DNA of 23,950 nucleotides from Oscillospiraceae bacterium (GTDB lineage: Bacteria; Bacillota_A; Clostridia; Oscillospirales; Oscillospiraceae): assembly GCA_017415945.1 (NCBI GenBank), contig JAFQDR010000094.1, positions 1-23,950 on the forward strand, written 5' to 3'. The notes beneath the pieces are model-generated. The model worked only from the letters and a program-made list of their open reading frames with translations. It did not search any database and was not told the DNA's origin. The number at the start of each line of letters is the position of its first letter. The stretch's first letter is position 1. This document shows positions 1-6,468 of the stretch, one piece after another. The translations under genes and the position numbers were made by a program.

Positions 1-861
1 AACGGACAGAACACGTTCGATCAGGGGACGACCTTCGTAGCAGGCTCTGTAAACAGAGTAAGCGGTGAAGGTGGAAACCACGTTGCAGCCAACGCCGGAG
101 GGAATGCCGCCGGGCTTGACTTCACGGTTGGTGTTTGCCTTGACCTGCATCTTTTCAGCGCCCTGAGGATACTTGACCTTTTCGGGTACGATAACAATAC
201 CGTACTGTTCGGGGTTCAGGGAGTTCAGCAGATCGATAGCATCCTGCTTGTTTTCTTCGATGCCGTAGTAAGCGGTATCGACACCCTGTGCGATACGAAC
301 CAGCTCAATACCCTTGAGCAGTTCAACGGGGTGTTCCAGCATGGTGCGATGGTCACCGTTCAGATAGGGTTCGCATTCGGCACCGTTGATGATCAGGGTA
401 TCGACCTTGCCGCGGCCGCCCTGAATCTTGAAGTGGGTGGGGAACATTGCGCCACCCATACCGACAACGCCTGCTTCGCGGATACGCTGAATGATCGCTT
501 CGGGATCCTTCAGTTCATCCTCGGTCAGAGGAGCAAGGTCGGTGCAGGGGGTGTCCAGACCATCGTTTTCAATAACAATGGTGGGGACCAGGTCACCAAC
601 AACGCAGTGACGTCTGGGCTCGATGGCCACGACCTTACCGGAAACGGTAGCGTGGATAGGAGCGCAGAGCGGTGCGGGGTTGTCACCGATCTTCTGGCCC
701 ATGGTGACCACGTCGCCAACCTTTACCAGGGGCTGGCAGGGTGCACCGATGTGCATCTGAAGAGGAATGGCAACCTGAGACGGCTGGGGAATGTAGGAAA
801 CAGCCAGGTGGGGCTGCTTCATTTCGTCCGGATGGACGCCGCCGTAGTACTTAAATGGCAT
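1..861 (-). CDS. rnfC: RnfC, ion-translocating electron transport complex subunit C (partial, N-terminal 287 residues)
   Basis: The frame stays open to the left edge, so the C-terminal part is missing. RnfC is the peripheral, NADH-side subunit of the membrane Rnf complex, which moves electrons between ferredoxin and NAD while pumping Na+ or H+. The protein starts MPFKYYGGVHPDEMK, has a lipoyl/biotinyl-like N-terminal region (residues about 25-85, with PICATVSGKV-like GAPIHATVSGKV features), then the family motifs GMGGAMFPTHFK (about 140-151) and INGAECEPYL (about 162-171) of the FMN/NADH-binding Nqo1-like fold. The 4Fe-4S cysteine motifs expected near residues 370-420 lie outside the window. 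I chose the ATG at 861 because GAGAGG lies 8 nt upstream; an in-frame ATG at 867 is too close to it. Other rnf genes would be expected further left (inference). Confidence 0.93.
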   Translation of the reverse strand, partial: MPFKYYGGVHPDEMKQPHLAVSYIPQPSQVAIPLQMHIGAPCQPLVKVGDVVTMGQKIGDNPAPLCAPIHATVSGKVVAIEPRRHCVVGDLVPTIVIENDGLDTPCTDLAPLTEDELKDPEAIIQRIREAGVVGMGGAMFPTHFKIQGGRGKVDTLIINGAECEPYLNGDHRTMLEHPVELLKGIELVRIAQGVDTAYYGIEENKQDAIDLLNSLNPEQYGIVIVPEKVKYPQGAEKMQVKANTNREVKPGGIPSGVGCNVVSTFTAYSVYRACYEGRPLIERVLSV

Positions 862-951
862 GAGCATCACCTCTCTAAAATTTAACTCTTTCAGTTTATC
901 ATAATCCCCAAAATATGTCCATACGAAAAGACTGAAAAAACATCACATTCT

Positions 952-969
952 TCAATAATAATTTAACAA
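952..969. promoter_or_regulatory. Possible Rex (NADH/NAD redox) operator upstream of rnfC
   Basis: On the minus strand the sequence reads TTGTTAA-N4-TTATTGA. The first half-site matches the clostridial Rex consensus TTGTTAA-N4-TTAACAA exactly; the second matches only 4 of 7. A second half-site TTCACAA (plus strand) is at 1013-1019. Rex control of energy-conserving redox genes is known in clostridia; its role here is inference. Confidence 0.3.
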
Positions 970-1034
970 TGCCCTGTTTTTTCCATCAATGTGTACAGAT
1001 TTTGGCAAATTATTCACAATTTTGTTCTTTCAAA

Positions 1035-1083
1035 GCGGACATTGCATACTTTTGTCCGATATGCACGGACAAGTTTAGTCCGC
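1035..1083. promoter_or_regulatory. Nested inverted repeat (operator-like dyad)
   Basis: An inner perfect dyad TTGTCCG-N7-CGGACAA covers 1052-1072. It is flanked by a second inverted pair, GCGGAC at 1035-1040 and GTCCGC at 1078-1083. All four arms share the core GTCCG/CGGAC. The inner 21-bp dyad has the size and symmetry of a dimeric repressor site. It lies about 190-220 bp upstream of the rnfC start. No T-run follows it, so it does not look like a terminator. The binding protein is unknown. Confidence 0.45.
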
Positions 1084-1193
1084 ATAAAATTTTATGAGGC
1101 TCCAAGGAAAAACATGGCAATCACCTCACAGGAAAAAAGAGGAGCTCCCGCTCCAATGTCATTCAGATAAGGAACGATGGAAAAAAGGAGTAT

Positions 1194-1241
1194 CTTCCCC
1201 TTTTAGGGGAAGGGGGACCGCGAAGCGGTGGAAGAGGTCGA
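1194..1241 (+). repeat. Family A palindromic repeat, copy 1
   Basis: A diverged copy: hairpin CTTCCCC-TTTT-AGGGGAAG, a second hairpin around CCGCGAAGCGG, and a GAAGAGGTCGA tail. Other copies are at 6358, 9093, 9676, 11549/11677 and 19019/19206. Confidence 0.6.
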
Positions 1242-1322
1242 ATAAAATCCGCGAAGCGCACAATTTGAAAACAGTACGGATTCGACCCAATTGCAAAAAA
1301 ACAATGTAATTCGTACCGCATC

Positions 1323-1348
1323 ACGGAGCGTCATCTCTGACGCTCCGT
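1323..1348. repeat. Perfect 11-bp stem hairpin with 4-nt loop
   Basis: ACGGAGCGTCA / TGACGCTCCGT around the loop TCTC. It is just downstream of the gntR terminator. No T-run follows on either strand, so it is more likely a small repeat element of the family B type than a terminator. Confidence 0.5.
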
Positions 1349-1358
1349 ACAAAATAAA

Positions 1359-1391
1359 TTCCCCAAAGGACGCAGAACGCCCTTTGGGGAA
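1359..1391 (-). terminator. Terminator of the gntR-type gene
   Basis: Perfect 11-bp stem TTCCCCAAAGG / CCTTTGGGGAA with an 11-nt loop, followed on the minus strand by TTTATTTTG. It starts 5 bp after the stop codon. Confidence 0.8.
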
Positions 1392-1396
1392 GATTA

Positions 1397-2182
1397 TTAT
1401 TCGTGGTTTCTCTTGTTTCTGGAGAAGCCGATGCCTTCCTTCTTCAGCTTCACATCCAGCTTCACACGGTCGCCGCGGATCAAGCTCTGGGTAAATTCGC
1501 AGGGCTTGCCGTCGGCCATACGGGTCACGCGCTGCACAGCAAAGGCAGAGCTGCCGGGGCGGCAGCCCAGAATTTCCGCTTCGCGGCGGTTGAGCACCAC
1601 AGCCTCATAGGAGTCCACAGCCTCCGTGGGAATAATGCCCCGCTGCACCAGCAGTGCATAGAAGCTGTTCTTTTCCACCATGGGGCGGGTCAGCTCGGGG
1701 TACAGGTACTGGGGATAGAAGGATGTCTCCAAAATCAAAGCCTCATCATCCATATAACGGATGCGGGAGAACTTATAAACGGGGGTAGTGGGGTCGTCCA
1801 GCTCCAGCATCTTCACGATGTCGGGGGTGGGCTCCATGACCTCATATTCCACCAGACGAGAGGAGGGTCTCTGACCCAGAGAGGAGATCTCGGAGGTAAA
1901 GGAATACAGGTTCTGTGTTTTTCTATGTACCTTGGGCTGAGCAACATAGGTGCCTCTGCCCTGCTTACGCACAACAAGGCCCTCATCCTCCAGCATGCTG
2001 ACCGCCTGACGGACAGTGCTGCGGCTGATATCGAAGCTCTTGCACATTTCGGATTCGCTGGGCAGCACATCACCGGGCTTCAGTGTACCCGCAGTGATAT
2101 TGCGCTTAATAATATTGACCAGCTGGTAATACAATGGAATATCGGTTTCAAGGGATAACTTGCTCATCAATACGGGATTCAT
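1397..2182 (-). CDS. GntR-family (HutC/UTRA) transcriptional regulator
   Basis: A 261-residue protein. Residues about 13-82 form a GntR winged helix (PLYYQLVNIIKRNI, GDVLPSESEMC, SRSTVRQAVSMLEDEG, RGTYV). Residues about 95-240 form a UTRA effector domain of the HutC subfamily, which usually binds a small metabolite such as an amino acid, sugar phosphate or histidine derivative. Its length is typical. The ATG at 2182 is chosen because AAAGGAG lies 9-11 nt upstream; the earlier in-frame ATG at 2209 has no such site. The gene is divergent from an AGCS amino-acid symporter, with a palindrome in the shared region, so control of that transporter and autoregulation are likely (inference). The effector is unknown; alanine or glycine, or a derivative, would fit the neighbour. 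Confidence 0.9.
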   Translation of the reverse strand: MNPVLMSKLSLETDIPLYYQLVNIIKRNITAGTLKPGDVLPSESEMCKSFDISRSTVRQAVSMLEDEGLVVRKQGRGTYVAQPKVHRKTQNLYSFTSEISSLGQRPSSRLVEYEVMEPTPDIVKMLELDDPTTPVYKFSRIRYMDDEALILETSFYPQYLYPELTRPMVEKNSFYALLVQRGIIPTEAVDSYEAVVLNRREAEILGCRPGSSAFAVQRVTRMADGKPCEFTQSLIRGDRVKLDVKLKKEGIGFSRNKRNHE

Positions 2183-2253
2183 GCTCACACTCTCTCCTTT
2201 ATCACACATAAACGCATCATAAAAAACATATTGCTGATTTTTTTATTTCAATT

Positions 2254-2271
2254 TTGGTAAATTAGTACCAA
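2254..2271. promoter_or_regulatory. Probable GntR operator
   Basis: Perfect inverted repeat TTGGTA-N6-TACCAA, with a further TACCAA half-site at 2282-2287, 16 bp away. It covers about the +1 to +20 region of the gntR promoter. GntR-family sites typically have a GT...AC core, as here. Confidence 0.6.
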
Positions 2272-2274
2272 TAC

Positions 2275-2303
2275 ATTATAATACCAAATTATCCCTGACG
2301 CAA
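2275..2303 (-). promoter_or_regulatory. Sigma-A-type promoter of the gntR-type gene
   Basis: -35 TTGCGT at 2298-2303, 17-bp spacer, perfect -10 TATAAT at 2275-2280. The operator-like palindrome lies directly downstream and a TACCAA half-site overlaps the spacer. Confidence 0.7.
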
Positions 2304-2418
2304 GCATATATTTTCAGTTATGCAAAAAACTTTTAAGGTTTTCTTCACGAGAACAAAATATTTTTTCGCAAGCCCCGAATATAAGCCGTTCCTCTTAAAA
2401 CTTTTTTGTTTTACCCTC

Positions 2419-2447
2419 TTGAAACAGAAAATATTTCGTGCTATAGT
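2419..2447 (+). promoter_or_regulatory. Sigma-A-type promoter of the AGCS symporter gene
   Basis: -35 TTGAAA (2419-2424), 17-bp spacer, -10 TATAGT (2442-2447). This predicts a leader of about 30 nt before the ATG at 2484. Confidence 0.65.
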
Positions 2448-2483
2448 GTCTCCATTCCCCGCAAGAAAGGTTGTCAGCAAGCA

Positions 2484-3893
2484 ATGGAAATGATCGCAAA
2501 CATCAACAACACCATTAACGGCATCGTATGGGGCATCCCCATGCTGGTTCTGCTGCTGGGCGCAGGTCTGTTTTTGACCATTCGCACCGGCGGTCTGCAG
2601 TTCAGACGCTTTGGCTACGCCATGAAAAACACCATCGGCAAGGTCTTCCACAAGACCGAAAAGCAGGAGGGTGCCGTGTCCCCCTTCCAGGCAGTGACCA
2701 CCGCACTGGCGGCCACCGTGGGCACCGGCAACATCGCGGGCATCACCTGGGCAGTGACCTTGGGCGGTGCTGGCTCCATCTTCTGGCTGTGGGTGTCCGC
2801 GCTGATCGGCATGTGCACCAAGTACGCCGAGGTCGTGTTGGCGGTCAAATACCGTGAGCGCAATGCTCAGGGCGACTGGGTAGGCGGCCCCATGTACTAC
2901 ATCACCAACGGTCTGGGACAAAACTGGAAGTGGCTGGCTGTGATCTTCTCCGTATTCGGGGCACTGGCTGCTTTCGGCATCGGCAACGCCGTGCAGGTGG
3001 GCAACATCACCGACTCCATCAACACCGCCGTCACCACCTTCAATCCCGCATTCAGCGGTACGGGAACCCTGAACCTGATCGTAGGCATCATCGTGGCTGC
3101 TATCGTAGCCTTCACCCTGCTGGGGGGCATCCAGCGTCTGGGCAGCGTCACGGAAAAGTTGATTCCTTTCATGTCCATCATCTATATTGTATCCAGCCTC
3201 ATCGTTCTGGTCTGCCACGCACAGGCACTGCCCGGTGTGTTCGCTCTGATTTTCAAGGGTGCCTTCAACCCCACCGCAGCGGTGGGCGGCATCAGCGGCT
3301 TCACCCTGAAGCTGTGCATTGAATGGGGCGTCAAGCGCGGTGTGTTCTCCAACGAAGCAGGTCTGGGCTCCGCTCCCATGGCCCACGCCGCCACCTCCGA
3401 AACCAACCCCGTAAAGCAGGGCCTGTACGGGATTTTCGAAGTATTTATGGACACAATCGTCATCTGCACCATGAGCGGTCTGACCCTGCTGGTCAGCGGC
3501 ATCGACCTGAACTACGGCACCAAGGGCACCACCGCACTGAACGCACAGGCACTGGGCACCGTATTCGGCGACGAGATCGGCGCACTGATCATCGCCGTGG
3601 GCATTTCCCTGTTCGCACTGTCTACGGTTCTCAGCTGGGGTCTGTACGGCACCCGCTGCTGCGAATATCTGTTCGGCACCAAGTTCAATAAGGTCTATCA
3701 GGCCATCTTCGTGGTGGTCTGCGTTGTGGGCGCAACCATGGATCTGGGTCTGGCATGGGACATCGCCGACACTCTGAACGGGCTCATGGCCATCCCCAAT
3801 CTGATTGCACTGCTGGGTCTCAGCGGCGTAGTCGTCTCCCTGACCAAGGAATACTTCGCAGGTGTAGACACGGAAAAGAAAGCCACCAAATAA
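2484..3893 (+). CDS. AGCS-family sodium:alanine/glycine symporter
   Basis: A 469-residue polytopic membrane protein. It has the family features: an N-terminal helix followed by RTGGLQFRRFGYAM, the GNIAGI motif in ATVGTGNIAGITWAV, GGPMYYI, and the C-terminal-half motifs SNEAGLGSAPMAHAA and LLVSGI. AGCS (AlsT-like) proteins take up small neutral amino acids, mostly alanine or glycine, with Na+ or H+. The length is normal for the family (450-500). I place the start at ATG 2484 (MEMIANINNTING) because the longer reading would begin upstream of the likely transcription start; GAAAGG is about 13 nt upstream and a second ATG at 2490 is also possible. The gene is divergent from the GntR regulator and ends in its own terminator, so it is probably monocistronic. 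The exact substrate cannot be read from the sequence. Confidence 0.93.
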   Translation: MEMIANINNTINGIVWGIPMLVLLLGAGLFLTIRTGGLQFRRFGYAMKNTIGKVFHKTEKQEGAVSPFQAVTTALAATVGTGNIAGITWAVTLGGAGSIFWLWVSALIGMCTKYAEVVLAVKYRERNAQGDWVGGPMYYITNGLGQNWKWLAVIFSVFGALAAFGIGNAVQVGNITDSINTAVTTFNPAFSGTGTLNLIVGIIVAAIVAFTLLGGIQRLGSVTEKLIPFMSIIYIVSSLIVLVCHAQALPGVFALIFKGAFNPTAAVGGISGFTLKLCIEWGVKRGVFSNEAGLGSAPMAHAATSETNPVKQGLYGIFEVFMDTIVICTMSGLTLLVSGIDLNYGTKGTTALNAQALGTVFGDEIGALIIAVGISLFALSTVLSWGLYGTRCCEYLFGTKFNKVYQAIFVVVCVVGATMDLGLAWDIADTLNGLMAIPNLIALLGLSGVVVSLTKEYFAGVDTEKKATK

Positions 3894-3910
3894 ACCCCTC
3901 CTATATGTTT

Positions 3911-3944
3911 GGAAAGCCACTCCCTCAGGGGTGGCTTTCTTTCA
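3911..3944 (+). terminator. Terminator of the symporter gene
   Basis: 9-bp stem GAAAGCCAC / GTGGCTTTC (3912-3920 and 3931-3939), extendable inside the loop, followed by TTTC. Confidence 0.75.
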
Positions 3945-3971
3945 GTTCAAAACCATGCCTCCCCTTCCCAC

Positions 3972-4000
3972 TTGATTTCAGCCCCAAAATCGGGTATCCT
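3972..4000 (+). promoter_or_regulatory. Candidate promoter of the esterase gene
   Basis: -35 TTGATT, 17-bp spacer, -10 TATCCT. It is 36 bp before the start codon and directly follows the symporter terminator. Confidence 0.45.
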
Positions 4001-4035
4001 ATCTCTGTAAATCTGATACACAACGGAGGCTCACC

Positions 4036-4812
4036 ATGATCGTCAAGAAATCCTGCATCTATCCCCCCAAGGGTACCGACCGCCCCCTGCACATTTGGCT
4101 CCCCGACAATTACGAGGAAACCGATGAACGCTACCCCGTCATGTACTTTTTTGACGGACACAATTTGTTCAGCAATGAGGATGCCACCTACGGCAAAAGC
4201 TGGGGTATGAAGGAATTTCTGGAGGGCTGGAGCAAGGACATGATCATCGTGGGCATCGAATGCAGCCACGACGGCATCGAGCGTCTCTACGAGTACGTTC
4301 CCTATGCCGCCGACTGGATCCAAAACTCCGACACCCTCCGTCTGGGGGAGGAGACCTTCCAATGGATCATCCACCACATCAAGCCCATGATCGACAAGGA
4401 ATACCGCACCTACCCCTTCCGTGAATGTACCGCCATCGGCGGCAGCAGCATGGGGGGCATCATGGCGCTGTACGGCATTATCAAGCATAATATCTGGTTC
4501 TCCAAGGGCGCCTGCATTTCCAGTGCCATCCACGCCTGCATGGGGGATCTGATGCAGGATCTGTGGACCCTGCCCATAGACCCCGACACCCGTGCGTATC
4601 TCAGCTGGGGCACCCGTGAAGCAGGCTGCGAGGATCATACCGTGGAAGACCGCAGCAGCCACAGCTACCACTGCAACCGCACCGTAGCGGAGGCCTTCCG
4701 TGAGCGCGGAGCCAGAGCCCGTCTCCGCTGCCAGATCGACGGCGGTCACTGTGAGGCCGACTGGGAAAAGCTGGTGCCCGAATTTATGGGATTTTTGTGG
4801 CTGGATCAATAA
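4036..4812 (+). CDS. Alpha/beta hydrolase of the esterase D / putative esterase family
   Basis: A 258-residue cytoplasmic protein without a signal peptide. The nucleophile elbow is G136-S-S138-M-G140 within the sequence IGGSSMGGIMALYG. The early family motif RYPVMYFFDGHNLF (32-45) matches the 'vlYllDGqnlf' strand of Esterase_phd proteins. His238 in GGHCEADW is the likely catalytic His. The acid residue is not certain. Members hydrolyse small acyl esters such as acetylated sugars, formylglutathione or siderophore esters; the substrate here is unknown. The start is supported by ACGGAGG 7 nt upstream. It is flanked by a terminator upstream and a family B repeat downstream, so it is probably transcribed alone. 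Confidence 0.85.
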   Translation: MIVKKSCIYPPKGTDRPLHIWLPDNYEETDERYPVMYFFDGHNLFSNEDATYGKSWGMKEFLEGWSKDMIIVGIECSHDGIERLYEYVPYAADWIQNSDTLRLGEETFQWIIHHIKPMIDKEYRTYPFRECTAIGGSSMGGIMALYGIIKHNIWFSKGACISSAIHACMGDLMQDLWTLPIDPDTRAYLSWGTREAGCEDHTVEDRSSHSYHCNRTVAEAFRERGARARLRCQIDGGHCEADWEKLVPEFMGFLWLDQ

Positions 4813-4827
4813 CAAACCGCACCACCT

Positions 4828-4851
4828 CGTAGGGGCGGATAGTATCCGCCC
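4828..4851 (+). repeat. Family B palindromic repeat, single copy
   Basis: CGTAGGGGCGGATAGTATCC followed by GCCC; the core GGCGGATA/TATCCGCC is a palindrome. It matches both ends of the 23144-23253 unit. Confidence 0.7.
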
Positions 4852-4977
4852 GCCGTTATTCCGCAAAAACGATACCGTGCGGCATTGTAACGAACAGATA
4901 TGCCTCCATCCGAGCCGGAACATTTCCCATCCCCCGCCGTCTAATCCACATCCCATCCGAAAGGAAACCAAACATTG

Positions 4978-5481
4978 ATGAAACGAATCATTTCCCTGCT
5001 GCTGGCGGTCATCCTGCTGTGCACCCCCGCGGCGGCACTGGATCTCACCGAATACGAGCAGATCTTCAGCGACTTGAAGAACAGCGAATTTTTCTCGGAG
5101 CTATTTGACAGCGAGGAGCTGAAGGCCAAGACCCAAGAGCTCATCGAAAGCTTCCGCAACACCCACGAGGACATTAAGAATATGTCCGACGATGAGCTGC
5201 GGCAGTTCATTTTGGATACCGCAGAGCAGTACCACATCCCGCCCATGAACGAGGAGCAGATCACATTCCTCATGGATGTGTGCCGCAGTCTGGAAAGCGC
5301 GGAAAAGCTCGGCGAGACCGTACAGGAATACGAGCAGAAGCTGAACGACACCGCCGAAACCGCCAAGTCCCTGTTCAACACGCTGGGCAAGCTCATGGAT
5401 AAGCTGAATCAGGTCATGGAAGCCCTCAACAGCATCTTGAGCAAGTTCGGCGCAAGCGAAGAACCCGCTGTGGAAACGTAA
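4978..5481 (+). CDS. Secreted alpha-helical protein of unknown function
   Basis: A 167-residue protein. Residues 1-20 (MKRIISLLLAVILLCTPAAA) are a clear signal peptide. The mature part is acidic and almost all helical, with heptad-like stretches around residues 35-65 and 105-160 that could form a coiled coil or helical bundle. There is a motif-like stretch, MNEEQITFLMDVC, near residue 91. It loosely recalls the helical repeats of DUF1002-type secreted proteins of Firmicutes, but I cannot confirm this. There is no anchor, so it is probably released or held at the envelope. Start: AAGGAA at 4961-4966 lies 11 nt before the ATG at 4978; a TTG at 4975 is an alternative. The promoter is unclear. 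Confidence 0.8.
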   Translation: MKRIISLLLAVILLCTPAAALDLTEYEQIFSDLKNSEFFSELFDSEELKAKTQELIESFRNTHEDIKNMSDDELRQFILDTAEQYHIPPMNEEQITFLMDVCRSLESAEKLGETVQEYEQKLNDTAETAKSLFNTLGKLMDKLNQVMEALNSILSKFGASEEPAVET

Positions 5482-5516
5482 GCCCCCAAGCCTCTCCTTT
5501 TAAGGAGAGCCTATAC

Positions 5517-5550
5517 AAAAGCACCCCGATGAATCCATCGAGGTGCTTTT
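5517..5550 (+). terminator. Terminator of the secreted protein gene
   Basis: Stem AAAAGCACC / GGTGCTTTT with an inner stem CGATG / CATCG, then TTTT and C. The A-run on the left arm would let it work on the minus strand too. Just before it, at 5492-5509, is a perfect CTCTCCTT/AAGGAGAG hairpin that looks like a family A remnant. Confidence 0.8.
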
Positions 5551-5625
5551 CACTTATCCAAATCCAATTTTTAAAATTGGATTTGACCATCACTTTTCAC
5601 TATTCACTTTTACTTATTCACTGTC

Positions 5626-5652
5626 AAAAAATCACCGTATGGGTGATTTTTT
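5626..5652 (-). terminator. rsmG terminator overlapping the stop codon
   Basis: Perfect 11-bp stem AAAAAATCACC / GGTGATTTTTT with a 5-nt loop. On the minus strand the descending arm contains the TGA stop of rsmG (5632-5634) and ends in the T-run. Confidence 0.75.
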
Positions 5653-6336
5653 GATTTTCCCCCAGCTTCTGGGATACTGCTTGGGGGTGGTACCCACCTT
5701 GCGGATGACCACGGCAGTGTGGGTCACGTCCGTACCCGGGATGGTGTATTCCTGGATCTTCTCCACCTTACCCCCCAAGACCTTGATGGCCTTTTCCGCT
5801 TCCTTCAATTCTTCCGCCGCCGCAGGGCCCTTCATGGCAACGAAGGCGCCGCCCTTCTTTACCATGGGCAGGCACAGCTCGCACAGGGCGTCCAGTCGGG
5901 TGACGGCGCGGGCAGTGGCAATGTCGAAGGCCTCGCGGTACTCTGCGGGAGGCTCCTCCGCTCTGGCGTGAATGGTAGTGACCCCCTCCAAGCCAACCAG
6001 CGCAACAGCCTCATCCAGGAAATTGATGCGCTTGGCCAGAGAATCCAGCAGGGTGATGTCCATGGAGGGCTCCGCAATTTTCAGGGGTACCCCGGGAAAT
6101 CCCGCCCCTGTGCCAACGTCAATGACCTTTTTGTTTTTAAAGTCCTCCGCCGCCAAAAGGGCGCAGCAGTCCAGATAGTGCAGCCGTGCGGCCTCCCCAT
6201 CCTCTGTGATCCCTGTCAGATTCATAACCTTATTCTTTTCTACCATGAAATCATGGAACTTGCGGAACTTACCCAATGCCTCGGGATGCAGCTCCACCCC
6301 CAGCATAGGCAAACCTTTTGCAATGATTTCTTCCAT
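5632..6336 (-). CDS. rsmG: 16S rRNA (guanine-527 N7)-methyltransferase RsmG
   Basis: A 234-residue cytoplasmic enzyme that methylates N7 of G527 (E. coli numbering) in 16S rRNA, using S-adenosylmethionine. Loss of it gives low-level streptomycin resistance in known bacteria. Visible motifs: NLTGI (39-43), the SAM-binding glycine loop VIDVGTGAGFPGVPLKIA (71-88), the acidic strand end TLLDSLAKRINFL, RAEE, and ATARAV with VAMKGP in the C-terminal half. The length is normal. The ATG at 6336 has AAGGAG 6 nt upstream. Upstream codons that stay open would run through a family A repeat and are not used. rsmG usually lies next to mnmG/parA; here it stands alone between a cell wall hydrolase and a secreted protein, so the usual order is broken. 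Confidence 0.95.
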   Translation of the reverse strand: MEEIIAKGLPMLGVELHPEALGKFRKFHDFMVEKNKVMNLTGITEDGEAARLHYLDCCALLAAEDFKNKKVIDVGTGAGFPGVPLKIAEPSMDITLLDSLAKRINFLDEAVALVGLEGVTTIHARAEEPPAEYREAFDIATARAVTRLDALCELCLPMVKKGGAFVAMKGPAAAEELKEAEKAIKVLGGKVEKIQEYTIPGTDVTHTAVVIRKVGTTPKQYPRSWGKIKKSPIR

Positions 6337-6357
6337 TATAAACTCCTTACCAATAAA

Positions 6358-6407
6358 GGCTCCCCTTCGATAAGGGGAGCTGTCAGCGAAGCTGACTGAG
6401 AGGTCGA
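6358..6407 (+). repeat. Family A palindromic repeat, copy 2
   Basis: GGCTCCCC-TTCGATA-GGGGAGC hairpin, then the second hairpin GTCAGCGAAGCTGAC and the tail TGAGAGGTCGA. It is one of the best copies. It lies in the rsmG leader, only about 20 bp before the rsmG start codon. Confidence 0.75.
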
Positions 6408-6411
6408 TCAA

Positions 6412-6442
6412 AAAATGACTTTGTCAAAGACAAAGCCATTTT
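6412..6442 (-). terminator. Terminator of the cell wall hydrolase gene
   Basis: 14-bp stem AAAATGGCTTTGTC / GACAAAGTCATTTT (one G-T pair) with a 3-nt loop, followed on the minus strand by further T residues. It starts 27 bp after the hydrolase stop and overlaps the -10 of the candidate rsmG promoter. Confidence 0.65.
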
Positions 6443-6466
6443 ACCATATTTCACCTTTTTCGTAAA
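6438..6466 (-). promoter_or_regulatory. Candidate rsmG promoter
   Basis: -35 TTTACG (6461-6466), 17-bp spacer, -10 TAAAAT (6438-6443). The start site would fall inside the terminator hairpin of the upstream gene, so the rsmG transcript would begin with part of that stem and then the family A repeat. Confidence 0.4.
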
Positions 6467-6468
6467 CA

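Larger units (their letters stand above)
868..1396. other. 529-bp non-coding region upstream of rnfC
   Basis: I see no credible gene here. The part near rnfC is AT-rich and should carry its promoter. A TATGAT -10-like hexamer lies at 898-903 (minus strand), but no good -35 is visible at the right distance. Further out are a Rex-like site (952-969), a nested inverted repeat (1035-1083), a family A repeat (1194-1241), a perfect 11-bp hairpin (1323-1348) and the gntR terminator (1359-1391). Short open frames in this stretch run through the repeat and have no ribosome binding site. Confidence 0.7.

Noticed and set aside
331..885. 184-codon open frame on the plus strand
   Set aside because: Antisense to the clear rnfC coding sequence.
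1094..1309. Small open frame with many Lys and Arg
   Set aside because: It runs through a family A repeat and lacks a ribosome binding site or promoter.
2289..3920. 543-codon open frame on the minus strand
   Set aside because: It is the exact shadow of the AGCS symporter gene; its translation is rich in Gly, His, Gln and Cys, and it has no ribosome binding site or family motif.
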